A stretch of 64,000 nucleotides of DNA from Hyalangium ruber (GTDB taxonomy: Bacteria > Myxococcota > Myxococcia > Myxococcales > Myxococcaceae), in the NCBI RefSeq assembly GCF_034259325.1, contig NZ_JAXIVS010000008.1, positions 124,001 through 188,000 on the forward strand, read 5' to 3'. Within the stretch, counting starts at the first letter, position 1. Every line of letters begins with the position of its first letter. The position numbers and the translations under genes were made by a program. Under the pieces are notes generated by a model that saw only the letters and a list, made by a program, of their open reading frames with translations, had not been told where the DNA came from and ran no database searches. Of this stretch, positions 35,620 to 44,202 are shown one piece after another.

Positions 35620-37091
35620 AGCCCCAGAACCTCCATGCCCATGAGGACCGGCTCCTCGACTTCGCCTACGGCGAGCTGCCCGCGCACGAGGCGCTCGCGG
35701 TGGAGTCCCACCTCCAGGGCTGTACTCGCTGCACCGAGGCGCTGGAGGGCATCCGCGGGGTGCGCTCCACCATGGCGCACCTCTCCCTGGAGCCCGCTCC
35801 CGACGCGGGCCTCGAGTCGCTGATGGCGTACGCGCAGCAGGCCGCCCGCAACGCGGCCGCGGGCCCGGCGCCCAAGCCAACCTGGTGGCGGCGCTGGCTC
35901 GTGCCCGCCATGGGCATCACCGCGGTGAGCGTCTTCGGGCTCGTCACGGTCCAGGTCAGCAAGACGGTGAAGCTGCAGCCGAACCTCACCGAGGCGGCCG
36001 CCGTGTCGAAGAACGAGGATGTGCTCGCATTCCCCTCGCCCGAGCCTCAGGCTCCGACGGCGCCGCCGCCGCCTGCCCCGGCGACGGCCGCGCCCGTGGC
36101 GCGGGCCACCCCGCCGCCGCCGTCGCCGCCCGTGCGGCTGGACGACAGCGTGCGCGAGAAGAGCAAGGATCTCGAGGCGGACTGGAGCAACGTGGGCGCC
36201 GGTAAGGTCCTTGCGCGCGACGAGGCCGAGCAGAAGGTCGCCGACAAGAAGGCATCCAGGAAGGAATACAACTACGATCGGCGCGACGCGATGACGCAGT
36301 CCGGGGCGTTCTCCAAGCCCAAGCCGATGCTGGTGGGCTCAGCGCAGGGAGGGGGCCCCACCACGCCGGTGGCCTCCGCGCCTCCGCCGGCTCCTGCCGC
36401 CGAGGAGCCCATGCCCGCCGCCGCTCAGCCCTCGATGGAGGGGGCTGCGATGGATGACGCTGTGATGGCGGAGGCGGAGGTGCAAGAGCAGGCGCCGTAT
36501 CGCGGCGGGCTCAGCCTCAACAAGAAGGCCAAGGGCAAGACGGCGGCCCCCGCCAAGACGGCCTCCACGCGCGACCTCGACGGCACCGAGGAGTCGTTCG
36601 ATGAGGTGTTCGGGGAGCGCGCGAGGAGCTCCGAGGCCCGGCGCGAGAAGCCAGCCGACATGCCTGCGCCCGCTCAGGCTCCCGCCCCGGTGAGCGCGGG
36701 CGCTGCGCCCTCGGGGCGGATCGTGGCTCAGACGCAGCCTTCGCGCGCCGAGCTGTCGCAGCAGGCCACCGCGGCGCTCCGCTCGGGCAACCGCGTGCGC
36801 GAGGCCGAGCTGCTGCGCCAGGCGCTGGCGTCCGGGGCCGTCGGCGAAGAGCGCCTGAAGCTGCTCAACCAGCTCTGTGACGCGGAGTTCGCCATCGGCC
36901 GGCGGCAGGCCGCCTTCGAGGCCTGCAATCAGGTCCTGGAGGAGGGCCCTCGCTCCGTTATCGCCAACGAGGCCCGGAGCCGTCTGCGTCAAGAGGCGCC
37001 GGCCGCCATGCCCAGCTCGGGCTCTCGGGAGCCGGCCAAGGCGGATCAGATGAAGGCTCCCGCGGCCGCCACCCCCGCGGAGGCCCCGTAA
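35616..37091 (+). CDS. Zinc-finger anti-sigma factor with long C-terminal region
   Basis: A 491-residue protein whose N-terminus is a zf-HC2 anti-sigma domain: EDRLLDFAYGELPAHEALAV then HLQGCTRC (HxxxCxxC zinc site). One membrane helix is at about 93-113 (WLVPAMGITAVSVFGLVTVQV). The outer 370 residues are mostly disordered Pro/Ala/Lys-rich sequence, closing with a TPR-like helical repeat (AALRSGNRVREAELLRQALASG). It should hold the coupled ECF sigma factor at the membrane and release it on an envelope signal. The extracytoplasmic part is much larger than in typical anti-sigma factors of about 200-250 residues. Confidence 0.88.
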   Translation: MKPQNLHAHEDRLLDFAYGELPAHEALAVESHLQGCTRCTEALEGIRGVRSTMAHLSLEPAPDAGLESLMAYAQQAARNAAAGPAPKPTWWRRWLVPAMGITAVSVFGLVTVQVSKTVKLQPNLTEAAAVSKNEDVLAFPSPEPQAPTAPPPPAPATAAPVARATPPPPSPPVRLDDSVREKSKDLEADWSNVGAGKVLARDEAEQKVADKKASRKEYNYDRRDAMTQSGAFSKPKPMLVGSAQGGGPTTPVASAPPPAPAAEEPMPAAAQPSMEGAAMDDAVMAEAEVQEQAPYRGGLSLNKKAKGKTAAPAKTASTRDLDGTEESFDEVFGERARSSEARREKPADMPAPAQAPAPVSAGAAPSGRIVAQTQPSRAELSQQATAALRSGNRVREAELLRQALASGAVGEERLKLLNQLCDAEFAIGRRQAAFEACNQVLEEGPRSVIANEARSRLRQEAPAAMPSSGSREPAKADQMKAPAAATPAEAP

Positions 37092-37163
37092 GGGGCTGGA
37101 TTTACTCCACATGCTTCCCAGCCCGCTTCACCGGGAGTGAAAGTCGGAGGGTGTAGGCAGAGG

Positions 37164-37178
37164 CGGTCCAATTGACCG
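37164..37178. promoter_or_regulatory. Inverted repeat before the Tad region
   Basis: CGGTC (37164-37168) and GACCG (37174-37178) flank CAATT, just upstream of the first TadE-like gene. Possible operator; no -35/-10 pair is clear. Confidence 0.25.
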
Positions 37179-37214
37179 ATGCGCCCGCCTTTCCTTACTC
37201 CCGATAATGAACAC

Positions 37215-38183
37215 ATGGATTCTGGGGAGTCGTGTCGGGAGTCGGGACAGGCCGCGGTCGAGGCGGCGCTGATCATGCCGCTGATGGTCTTCATGACGCT
37301 GGGGATCATCCAGCTCACGATGATCCAGCACGCGAAGCTGATGACGGAGTACGCCGCCTACCAGGCGGCGCGAGCGGGCATCGTCTGGAACGGTAACAAC
37401 GAGCGCATGCATGACGCGGCCATCGTGGCGCTGCTGCCGACGATGGGCCGTACGGACAAGGCCAGTGAGCTGCTGCTGACGTGGGCGAAGCACCAGGCCT
37501 ATGACACGGCCATGCGCTCGCTGGCGTGGACCGCCACGCGGGTGCGGCCGCCGGCTTCGTTCAACGGCTCGAACCTCTTTGGCGTCATTCGGGTGGACAC
37601 CATCAACCCGGCCTACTTCACGCCCATCGACACCATCTGGAAGCTGCGCACGGGAGCCAACTGGCAGGAGCTGGACTTCGACGGCGCCGACAGCTTCCCC
37701 GAGGTGCCGGCGCTCGAGGACAACATCCGCAAGTTCTTCAACCTGCCGGAGCCGGACGACTCGGAGACGGTGTACCGCAAGGCCACACGGCTGACGATTC
37801 GCCTGCGCTACTGGTACGAGATGCGGGTGCCGTTCGCCAACTGGGTCATCTTCACGTCCTGGTATGCCTCCAACGCGCGCGTGGCGCTCTACGGCGCCAT
37901 CGATCGGCCCACGCTGTCCAAGAGCAACATGCTCAACAAGACCTCGAACGTCTCGGCCCTGCAGTTCCGAGCGCGGGGCATGGACCACGAGCGTGGCTAC
38001 AACACCTTGTACGCGCCGGAGATGTGGGTGCTATGGGGGCTGGCCAACGGCAGCATCCCGCTCGTCTCGGATCTGGTGGGCAAGCGCTACTTCCTGCCGC
38101 TGACGGCCACCCACACCATGCGCATGCAGTCCAACTTCCACCGGAAGTGGATCCTGCACCTCAACCCCGATTGGGGCCTCTAG
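37215..38183 (+). CDS. TadE-like pseudopilin
   Basis: A 322-residue protein from the ATG at 37215; an in-frame ATG at 37179 would add 12 residues. The N-terminus has a type IVb pseudopilin signal: SGQAAVEAALIMPLMVF, with cleavage after the Gly, Glu at +5 and a hydrophobic helix following. The large C-terminal region is extracytoplasmic, with no recognised domain. TadE-type pseudopilins assist Flp pilus assembly. First gene of a seven-gene plus-strand run of pilus and exported proteins with spacings under 15 bases. Confidence 0.8.
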   Translation: MDSGESCRESGQAAVEAALIMPLMVFMTLGIIQLTMIQHAKLMTEYAAYQAARAGIVWNGNNERMHDAAIVALLPTMGRTDKASELLLTWAKHQAYDTAMRSLAWTATRVRPPASFNGSNLFGVIRVDTINPAYFTPIDTIWKLRTGANWQELDFDGADSFPEVPALEDNIRKFFNLPEPDDSETVYRKATRLTIRLRYWYEMRVPFANWVIFTSWYASNARVALYGAIDRPTLSKSNMLNKTSNVSALQFRARGMDHERGYNTLYAPEMWVLWGLANGSIPLVSDLVGKRYFLPLTATHTMRMQSNFHRKWILHLNPDWGL

Positions 38184-38186
38184 GTC

Positions 38187-40268
38187 ATGTTTACTCGCGT
38201 CCTTCGCCAGAGCTTCCGCCGCCAGGAGGGCCAGGCCCTCGTCGTGGCCGCCCTGATGGTGCTCATCATGTCCATCGCCGTCCTGGCGACGGTGAACATC
38301 GGGCACACCATCCACGAGCGCATCCGCCTGCAGAACACGGCGGACGCGGCCTCCTACTCCATGGCCGCCATGGAGGCGCGCGCGTTCAACTTCTACGCGT
38401 ACGCCAACCGGACCCAGGTGTCCCACTACGTCTCGGCGATGATGTGGCAGTCGCTCCTGTCACTCATCTACTTCGCCGAGGCGTTCCTCACGGACATCTA
38501 CGGGTTCATGAAGACGATCAACCCCTGCGCGGGAGATCCTGACGGGGTCTTCTGGACAGTGGCCTGTCCCATCCTCGAAAACCTGGTGCCATACCTCAGC
38601 CAGATCATGAGGATCATCGAACGCTTCATGGACACGTACAAGACGCTGCTGAGGAGCTTCCAGCAGATCTTGTTCAACGCCAACCCGGACAAGATCATCG
38701 GCAAGTTCGTCATCCCCACGCACCGGGTGCTCAACGGGGTGATGTTCTTCGCCTCGCAAGCGGTGATGGCCTCCACCGTCTCGCACGTGCTGCAGACCAC
38801 CGACACGGTGATCGCCGCCAACGACAAGAACGTGGACTCGAAGCTGAGCCAGCTGGCCTCGGGCGCGCTCAACGTGTGCCTCTTCGATCAGCCGCACTTC
38901 CGCGAGGCGGGCGCGCACCCGCTCAACCCGATCCGCAACCCCTTCCAGCCCATCGATCCGCGAAAGTGGAAGCACTCGGAGAAGGAGGCGCGCGCCAAGC
39001 GCTCCATGGGCGCCATCACCAACGCCACGCGCTACGCGTGTGACGCCGAGGGGGGCGCGTGCCCCGAGGGCTTCATCACCTCGCGCAAGCTGGGCGATCT
39101 CATCCCGCTGCCGGACGGCCTGGGCATCATCCGCGATCTGCTGAGCTCGGACATCGACACGCCGATCTTCAAGTTCGCCAAGTACGGGCAGACGCGCATG
39201 CTCACGTACAACAACCCGAACCGGAGCAAGATCACCCAGACGGGCAGGCCCTACACGCCGCGCAATACGATCCGCGACTGGAACGACGGCATCGAGCCCA
39301 CGCTGGGCATGCTGGCGCAGGGCGACAACATGGGCTCGGACGACGTGTACTGGATCAAGTTCGGCCCCGAGGGCTTTGGCCCCTTCCGCAACCCGTTCGC
39401 GTGCGCGGAAGACGACAACCCCCGTGAGTGCTGGGGCGATCCGCGCAAGGACTACAAGGACACCGGGAGCCAGAAGCTGCCCTTCAAGCACGTGACGAAG
39501 AGCAGCATCTGGGCGATGAACGAGTACGAGGACTCGCACAACGACGGTGGCGTGCATTGGCGCATCCACCACACGCGCCAGCCGCCGGGGGACAACTGGA
39601 GGCGGCTGTTCCGGCCCTCGGGTCCGGAGTCCGAGGTGGGCGTCCACCGCAGCGAGGTGTGCCTCATCAAGGTGTTCGGTCGCTGCGCGCCCCTGGCGCC
39701 GGAGATCGACGTGTACGCCGCCAATGTGATGCCCGCGGAGGACGGCAACCACCCCTGGGGTGGCATCGTCCCGTTCATGCACTTCGAGCCCGGCCAGTAC
39801 GCGGGCACCTGCGGCGGCGCGGCCAGCAACGAGGCGGCGGCCACCCGCTACCAGCACGACTTCAACCAGCCCTCCACCTGGGTGGCGCTCAACAAGACGC
39901 CCGATCAGATCATCAACAAGGGGAAGACGGACCACGCGGGCACTGGCTCCAACGACATCGCGCTGCTCAACGACAACGGGCGGGTGAAGTGGAAGTTCGC
40001 CACCAGCACGCCCACGCTGAACATGAAGAGCGTCGCGGATGGCTCGAAGCTGATCTTCCCCACGGGGCTCAACGTCATCTCGCGCGGGCAGGCGTACTAC
40101 CACCGCCCGGGCAACTGGGCCGAGCACCCCAACTTCTTCAACCCGTACTGGCGGCCTCGGCTCGCCTCCGTCTACCAGGGCCGGCATACGCTGCCCTACG
40201 CGGGGCAGTTGATCGACAGTCTGCCCGGGGTGTTGAAGGACATCCCGCCGAAGATCATCACCCACTGA
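38187..40268 (+). CDS. TadG-like pilus-associated protein
   Basis: A 693-residue protein. EGQALVVAALMVLIMSIAVLA is a pseudopilin-like start without the usual Glu at +5, as in TadG. ERIRLQNTADAASYSMAA fits the TadG/DUF2134 N-terminal pattern. The remaining 600 residues are extracytoplasmic and rich in Asn, Trp and Tyr, with paired cysteines (CAGDPDGVFWTVAC and CAEDDNPREC). TadG proteins may link the pilus to the peptidoglycan or outer membrane. It is very long for the family, where about 400-550 residues is more usual. It follows the TadE-like gene after 3 bases. Confidence 0.8.
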   Translation: MFTRVLRQSFRRQEGQALVVAALMVLIMSIAVLATVNIGHTIHERIRLQNTADAASYSMAAMEARAFNFYAYANRTQVSHYVSAMMWQSLLSLIYFAEAFLTDIYGFMKTINPCAGDPDGVFWTVACPILENLVPYLSQIMRIIERFMDTYKTLLRSFQQILFNANPDKIIGKFVIPTHRVLNGVMFFASQAVMASTVSHVLQTTDTVIAANDKNVDSKLSQLASGALNVCLFDQPHFREAGAHPLNPIRNPFQPIDPRKWKHSEKEARAKRSMGAITNATRYACDAEGGACPEGFITSRKLGDLIPLPDGLGIIRDLLSSDIDTPIFKFAKYGQTRMLTYNNPNRSKITQTGRPYTPRNTIRDWNDGIEPTLGMLAQGDNMGSDDVYWIKFGPEGFGPFRNPFACAEDDNPRECWGDPRKDYKDTGSQKLPFKHVTKSSIWAMNEYEDSHNDGGVHWRIHHTRQPPGDNWRRLFRPSGPESEVGVHRSEVCLIKVFGRCAPLAPEIDVYAANVMPAEDGNHPWGGIVPFMHFEPGQYAGTCGGAASNEAAATRYQHDFNQPSTWVALNKTPDQIINKGKTDHAGTGSNDIALLNDNGRVKWKFATSTPTLNMKSVADGSKLIFPTGLNVISRGQAYYHRPGNWAEHPNFFNPYWRPRLASVYQGRHTLPYAGQLIDSLPGVLKDIPPKIITH

Positions 40269-40278
40269 GGACCGACCC

Positions 40279-41472
40279 ATGAGACTGCCTGCCCAGCGTC
40301 AGTACGCCCGGCGTGGCGCCGCCACGGTCGAGTTCGCGATCATCGTGCCGGTGCTGGTGACGATCCTGATGTTCAGCATGTACCTGACCGAGTTGGTGCG
40401 GGCGAAGATCAAGCTCCAGGAGTTCTCGCGCTACGTCGTCTTCGAGATGACGAGCTACACCCTGAGCGACTTCGCCAATGCCCAGCACGACCAGGCTTTC
40501 ACCGACGCGCAGACGGAGATGATGGAAGAGGCCGTCGAGCGCTACAAGGATCTGGACTCGGTGGAGCCCAACGCGCCGGGCGGCAACTTCGTCGCGAAGT
40601 TCGCGGAGGTGGCGGGTACCGTGCAGAACAAGGACGTGCCCTTCATCGAGGCGGGCCTGGTGCTGGGCAACGCCAACGAGGGCTTCGCCAGCGACGTGCT
40701 GGGAGCGATCAACGGGGGAGCCAACGGGCTGCTCAGCTTCTGGCGCTTCAACACCAAGGGGTGGGTGGAGACGGAAGTGACCATGAAGTACAACAACGCC
40801 ATCCTCCCCGAGAGCTACCTGGACCAGGGGCGGGGCGCGTTCTTCAAGGTGGACCCCTTTGGGGGCAAGAGCATCGCCAGCCTGGAGCTCAAGCAGCGCT
40901 TCTCCATGTACGCCGACCCCTGGAACATGGAGGACGGCGGCGATGCCACCATCCGCGGGCGTCGCGCGGGCGCGCACCGTGCCGGCTCCGAGGAGTTCAG
41001 CCACGGACTCTACCGGCAGGTGAACCGGATGGTGTTCCTCGGGGTGAAGGATCGACTGTTGGGCGAGTCGAGCATCATCAGCGACCTGGGCTCGTTCCTC
41101 GCGCAGATCTTCCCGGCCTTCCTGGGCACCTTCGTCGTTTCGCACAACTACACCGCCAACCCCACGGACGAGTGGGATCGCGAGTGCATCGGCGGCGACA
41201 CGGGCATCGTGTCCTACCCCGCGGAGGCCCAGGGCGGCCTCAACAACCTGGACAAGTTCTCCCAGCTCGACCACCCACGGCCCAAGTGCTTCGACACTGC
41301 CCCGTTCCGCGACCAGCCGTACGAGCGCTCGCAGTACATCAAGATCTTCCAATCGCGCGGCGACTTCTTCATGGGTTGCAAGAACGCGCAGGCGAATGAT
41401 CCCTCCGCGCCCCAGAGCACCGAGGCGACCCAACGTGACGAGAGCAAGACCAATGCAGTCAACTGCGAGTAG
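40279..41472 (+). CDS. Second TadE-like pseudopilin
   Basis: A 397-residue protein. The pseudopilin signal is RRGAATVEFAIIVPVLVTILMFSMYL, with Glu at +5 after the Gly. The conserved start of the mature helix is followed by a large extracytoplasmic domain (mixed alpha/beta, two late cysteines in GGDTG and PRPKCF surroundings). GAGGA lies before the ATG. It overlaps the next gene by 20 bases. With the first TadE-like and the TadG-like proteins it forms the minor-pilin trio common to Tad systems. Confidence 0.82.
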   Translation: MRLPAQRQYARRGAATVEFAIIVPVLVTILMFSMYLTELVRAKIKLQEFSRYVVFEMTSYTLSDFANAQHDQAFTDAQTEMMEEAVERYKDLDSVEPNAPGGNFVAKFAEVAGTVQNKDVPFIEAGLVLGNANEGFASDVLGAINGGANGLLSFWRFNTKGWVETEVTMKYNNAILPESYLDQGRGAFFKVDPFGGKSIASLELKQRFSMYADPWNMEDGGDATIRGRRAGAHRAGSEEFSHGLYRQVNRMVFLGVKDRLLGESSIISDLGSFLAQIFPAFLGTFVVSHNYTANPTDEWDRECIGGDTGIVSYPAEAQGGLNNLDKFSQLDHPRPKCFDTAPFRDQPYERSQYIKIFQSRGDFFMGCKNAQANDPSAPQSTEATQRDESKTNAVNCE

Positions 41473-42259
41473 GGCCCTGGCCCGGCTCGTGGTGCTGGGC
41501 GTGATGCTGATGGCCGTGGTGGCTCGCGCCGAGCAGGAGCTGCCCGTCTACCCCGGCGCGGTCCACACGCGCATCGGCAAGGACCTGATCATCTCCGGCG
41601 AGTACTACCGGCTGGCGTACTTCACCACCGACGACTCGATGGAGAAGGTGGCCGACTACTTCGTCAAGCACTGGCGCTCCCAGGGTTACCCCACCGTGGT
41701 GGAGGGGGACATGGTGCAGGAGGCGGTGGTGTCCGCCCTCTTCACCCGCGAGGGGCTGCAGCGCGGCGTGGTGCTGCGCAAGCACCTGGGCAAGACGGTG
41801 GGCTTCTCGGCGCTCCGCGACCTGTGGGTGCGCGCCCCCCGCAAGAAGGACGGCGGGCTGGTGAAGCTCGAGGGCACGCTCTTCAGCCAGGACATCACCA
41901 CGCGCGATGACCCGGGTGGCTCGCAACACCGCTCCTCGTTGGTGAACGCGCCCCTGGTCAGCGTGCGCGATCAGGTGACGCAGGAGTTGACGCGGCAGGG
42001 CTTCGCCATGGTGCGGCAGACGGGCGCGACGCTCGGCGGCGAGGAGCGCTTCACCCTGGAGCACGCCCGCAAGGGAGAGCAGGTGGTGACGACGCTCAGC
42101 CGCGTGGACGCGGAGACCACGGCGGTGCTGCAGATGTGGGTGGGCTCGGATCGGCCGGACGCGATGCCCAACGACGAGGCCGTGCGCCAGAGCCGGCAGG
42201 ACTGGGAGCGCGAGCAGAAGGCGAAGAAGGAAGCCGCCGCCCAGGGGGCCACGCCATGA
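41453..42259 (+). CDS. Secreted hypothetical protein of the Tad region
   Basis: A 268-residue protein from the ATG at 41453, inside the end of the TadE-like gene. A clear signal peptide (LARLVVLGVMLMAVVARAEQ, cleavage after ARA) is followed by PVYPGAVHTRIGKDLIISGEYYRLAYFTTDDSMEKVADYFVKHW. Two alpha/beta modules are suggested by VADYFVKHWRSQGYPTVVEGD and QVTQELTRQGFAMVRQTG. Function unknown. Charged Lys/Gln-rich C-terminus. ATGA overlap with the next gene. Confidence 0.8.
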   Translation: MQSTASRALARLVVLGVMLMAVVARAEQELPVYPGAVHTRIGKDLIISGEYYRLAYFTTDDSMEKVADYFVKHWRSQGYPTVVEGDMVQEAVVSALFTREGLQRGVVLRKHLGKTVGFSALRDLWVRAPRKKDGGLVKLEGTLFSQDITTRDDPGGSQHRSSLVNAPLVSVRDQVTQELTRQGFAMVRQTGATLGGEERFTLEHARKGEQVVTTLSRVDAETTAVLQMWVGSDRPDAMPNDEAVRQSRQDWEREQKAKKEAAAQGATP

Positions 42260-43017
42260 GGGCGCTGGCGCTCACGCTCGTGCTGCTCGCGGCGGTCCCC
42301 GCCTCGGCCGCCATGCCGGGCAAGTCCCTCATGGACCACCTGGCCAAGGGGCTTCGCACCACCCAGGTCGGCGACTGGGTGACGTACAAGCTCGATGGCG
42401 GCGGTGCGCGCGTTCACTACTGGCGGCTGGCCGTAGTGGGGGAGGAGAAGGACAAGCTCGGCCGCGACGCGCTGTGGCTGGAGATGGAGATGGGCACGCA
42501 CCCGGCCATGCGCTCGCCCCTGTCGCAGATCCGCATGCTGATCGCCCGGGGCGATGGGGTGGCCTTCGACGCCAACGGGATTACCCGCCTCATCGTCGCC
42601 ATGGGCTTCGACAAGCCCCAGGAGTACTCCGAGGAGGCGCTCGACTGGGCCCTGAAGAAGCCCGAGAAGACCCAGAAGGCCGCGCCCCGGGGCCAGACGC
42701 CCGCCGCGTCCGTCGTGGTGCGTTCGGGCAAGGAGGCGCGGCTGATGACGCCCGCGGGCACGGTGACCGCCGTCCCCGTGGAGGTGCTCTACCGCGCCAC
42801 TGTCGTCAAACGCACATGGCTGAGCCGGGAGATTCCCATTCTCAACCTGGCCAAGGTCGAGATCCCCCGGATTGCCCACGCCCTCGAAGTTCACGAGTAT
42901 GGAGTGAACGCCAAGCCCCGCATGCTGCTACCGGACCCCAAGACACCGACGGTGAAGATGGGGTATGCGGAGAAGGTGTTCCCCCAGCTGCCTTGGTTGG
43001 AGGAGGAGACCCCATGA
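42256..43017 (+). CDS. Second secreted hypothetical protein of the Tad region
   Basis: A 253-residue protein from the ATG at 42256, overlapping the previous stop. Signal peptide LALTLVLLAAVPASAAM. The mature part is beta-rich: VGDWVTYKLDGGGARVHYWRLAVVGEE and DALWLEMEMG suggest a lipocalin- or LolA-like sheet. ATGA overlap with the prepilin gene downstream places its product in the same envelope process. No family recognised. Confidence 0.78.
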   Translation: MRALALTLVLLAAVPASAAMPGKSLMDHLAKGLRTTQVGDWVTYKLDGGGARVHYWRLAVVGEEKDKLGRDALWLEMEMGTHPAMRSPLSQIRMLIARGDGVAFDANGITRLIVAMGFDKPQEYSEEALDWALKKPEKTQKAAPRGQTPAASVVVRSGKEARLMTPAGTVTAVPVEVLYRATVVKRTWLSREIPILNLAKVEIPRIAHALEVHEYGVNAKPRMLLPDPKTPTVKMGYAEKVFPQLPWLEEETP

Positions 43018-43241
43018 AGGACCTGAAGAAGACCCGCTCCGCCCGGAGCCGCATGCGCGGCCAGTCGATGGTCGAGTATTCGATGATCAACTGGGTCCTC
43101 GTCGTGGCGCTCGTCATCGGCGCCAGCGTGAAGATCCGCTGGACGGATGACAGGCAGTCCAACGTCATCGACCTGTTCCTCGAGGCGTACCAGGTCTATT
43201 ACGACTCGTACTACTTCGTGCTGAACCTGCCGTTCCCGTGA
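43014..43241 (+). CDS. Flp-like type IVb prepilin
   Basis: A 75-residue protein. The basic leader ends in RMRG, followed by QSMVEYSMINWVLVVALVIG. G16 with Glu at +5 and Tyr at +6 is exactly the Flp prepilin motif G|XXXXEY. A single hydrophobic helix follows and the C-terminus is short and aromatic (YQVYYDSYYFVLNLPFP). The mature peptide would be about 59 residues, within the Flp range. It is coupled by ATGA to the gene upstream and by GTGA to the one downstream. Likely the major or a minor Flp pilin of this locus. Confidence 0.78.
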   Translation: MKDLKKTRSARSRMRGQSMVEYSMINWVLVVALVIGASVKIRWTDDRQSNVIDLFLEAYQVYYDSYYFVLNLPFP

Positions 43242-43972
43242 CGAAGCCGTCCCCGGCGCCCGTCCGCTCCTCGCTGGGCCTGCGCCTGGTTCACGCGGCC
43301 GTCTTCCTCGCCTTCGCGGCGGCGGCGACGGTCGCGGCCCTGCCAGAGTGGCGGCACGGCCTGGACGTGCTGGGGCGCGCCTATCACGTGGGCACGCCGC
43401 CCCGGGCCGTCCTGGTGCTGGGCTCGGTGCTGGCGGTGGCCGGCGCCTCGAGCCTGCTGTTCTCCCTGCTCCGAAACCGCTCCGCTCCCATGGTCGCCTC
43501 GTGGCTCATCCTCGGGGGCCTGGTCGCCAGCATCGTCGGCACCGCCGGCAGCCCCGAGCCCGAGCGCCCCACGGAGGTGGCGGCCAACACCGCCCTCATC
43601 CAGCTCGGACAGCGCGTGCAGGTTGCCATGGTGAGCCAGCTCCAGGAGCGCGGCGAGGTGCCGGTGGCGCTCGGCCCCTGGCAGCACGCTCTGGAGCGGG
43701 TGGCGCCCCCGGGCCGCTTCCGCACGCGCGGCTTTCGCGCCGTACCTCCCCAGGTGGTGGCCGTGGCCACGCCCGAGGCACTCCCCGCGCCGCTGCTGCC
43801 GGGCGCGCTGCTGCTTCACGTCTCTTCGGATGGGGCCTCCTTCGAGCTGCGCCTCGTGGGCCTCTCTCAGGGAGAGCCCCAGGTGCTGCGAGACGAGACC
43901 GGCGCGCCCGTGGTTTTGCGCGGACTCTTCAACCCGAGCCTACCTGCTACGCCTGCTCGCTCGCTCCCGTGA
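43238..43972 (+). CDS. Membrane protein of the Tad region
   Basis: A 244-residue protein from GTG 43238, overlapping the prepilin stop. Three hydrophobic segments: HAAVFLAFAAAATVAAL, VLVLGSVLAVAGASSLLFSLL and VASWLILGGLVASIVG. An extracytoplasmic alpha/beta region follows (TALIQLGQRVQVAMVSQLQERGEV). No family recognised. Last gene of the run that starts at 37215; a 230-base gap with a promoter separates it from cpaB. Confidence 0.75.
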   Translation: MTKPSPAPVRSSLGLRLVHAAVFLAFAAAATVAALPEWRHGLDVLGRAYHVGTPPRAVLVLGSVLAVAGASSLLFSLLRNRSAPMVASWLILGGLVASIVGTAGSPEPERPTEVAANTALIQLGQRVQVAMVSQLQERGEVPVALGPWQHALERVAPPGRFRTRGFRAVPPQVVAVATPEALPAPLLPGALLLHVSSDGASFELRLVGLSQGEPQVLRDETGAPVVLRGLFNPSLPATPARSLP

Positions 43973-44070
43973 TGCCAGGTCGGCTGCTCGCGCCCAGAGT
44001 AAAATAGCCCTTGATCCGCTAGCTTCCATCAGGGAGTACAGGCTTTGCTGTCCTGTCACGGGAGGTCGTT

Positions 44071-44098
44071 TTGACACCCGATGCGTCGCACGGATAAC
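44071..44098 (+). promoter_or_regulatory. Sigma-70-type promoter before cpaB
   Basis: TTGACA (44071-44076), a perfect -35, lies 16 bases before GATAAC (44093-44098, 4 of 6). It is about 100 bases before the CpaB ATG, in a 230-base intergenic stretch. TAAAAT at 44000-44005 may be a second -10. This suggests that cpaB-tadB-tadC are transcribed separately from the pseudopilin genes. Confidence 0.5.
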
Positions 44099-44202
44099 AT
44101 CTCACCCCGCGTCCGCGCCTTGGCGCCACTTTCCGTTTCATTTCCCTCAAAAAGTTTTCACGCCACACGGCGTACCTGCGTCTCCCTGGGAGGTCCTGAG
44201 AA

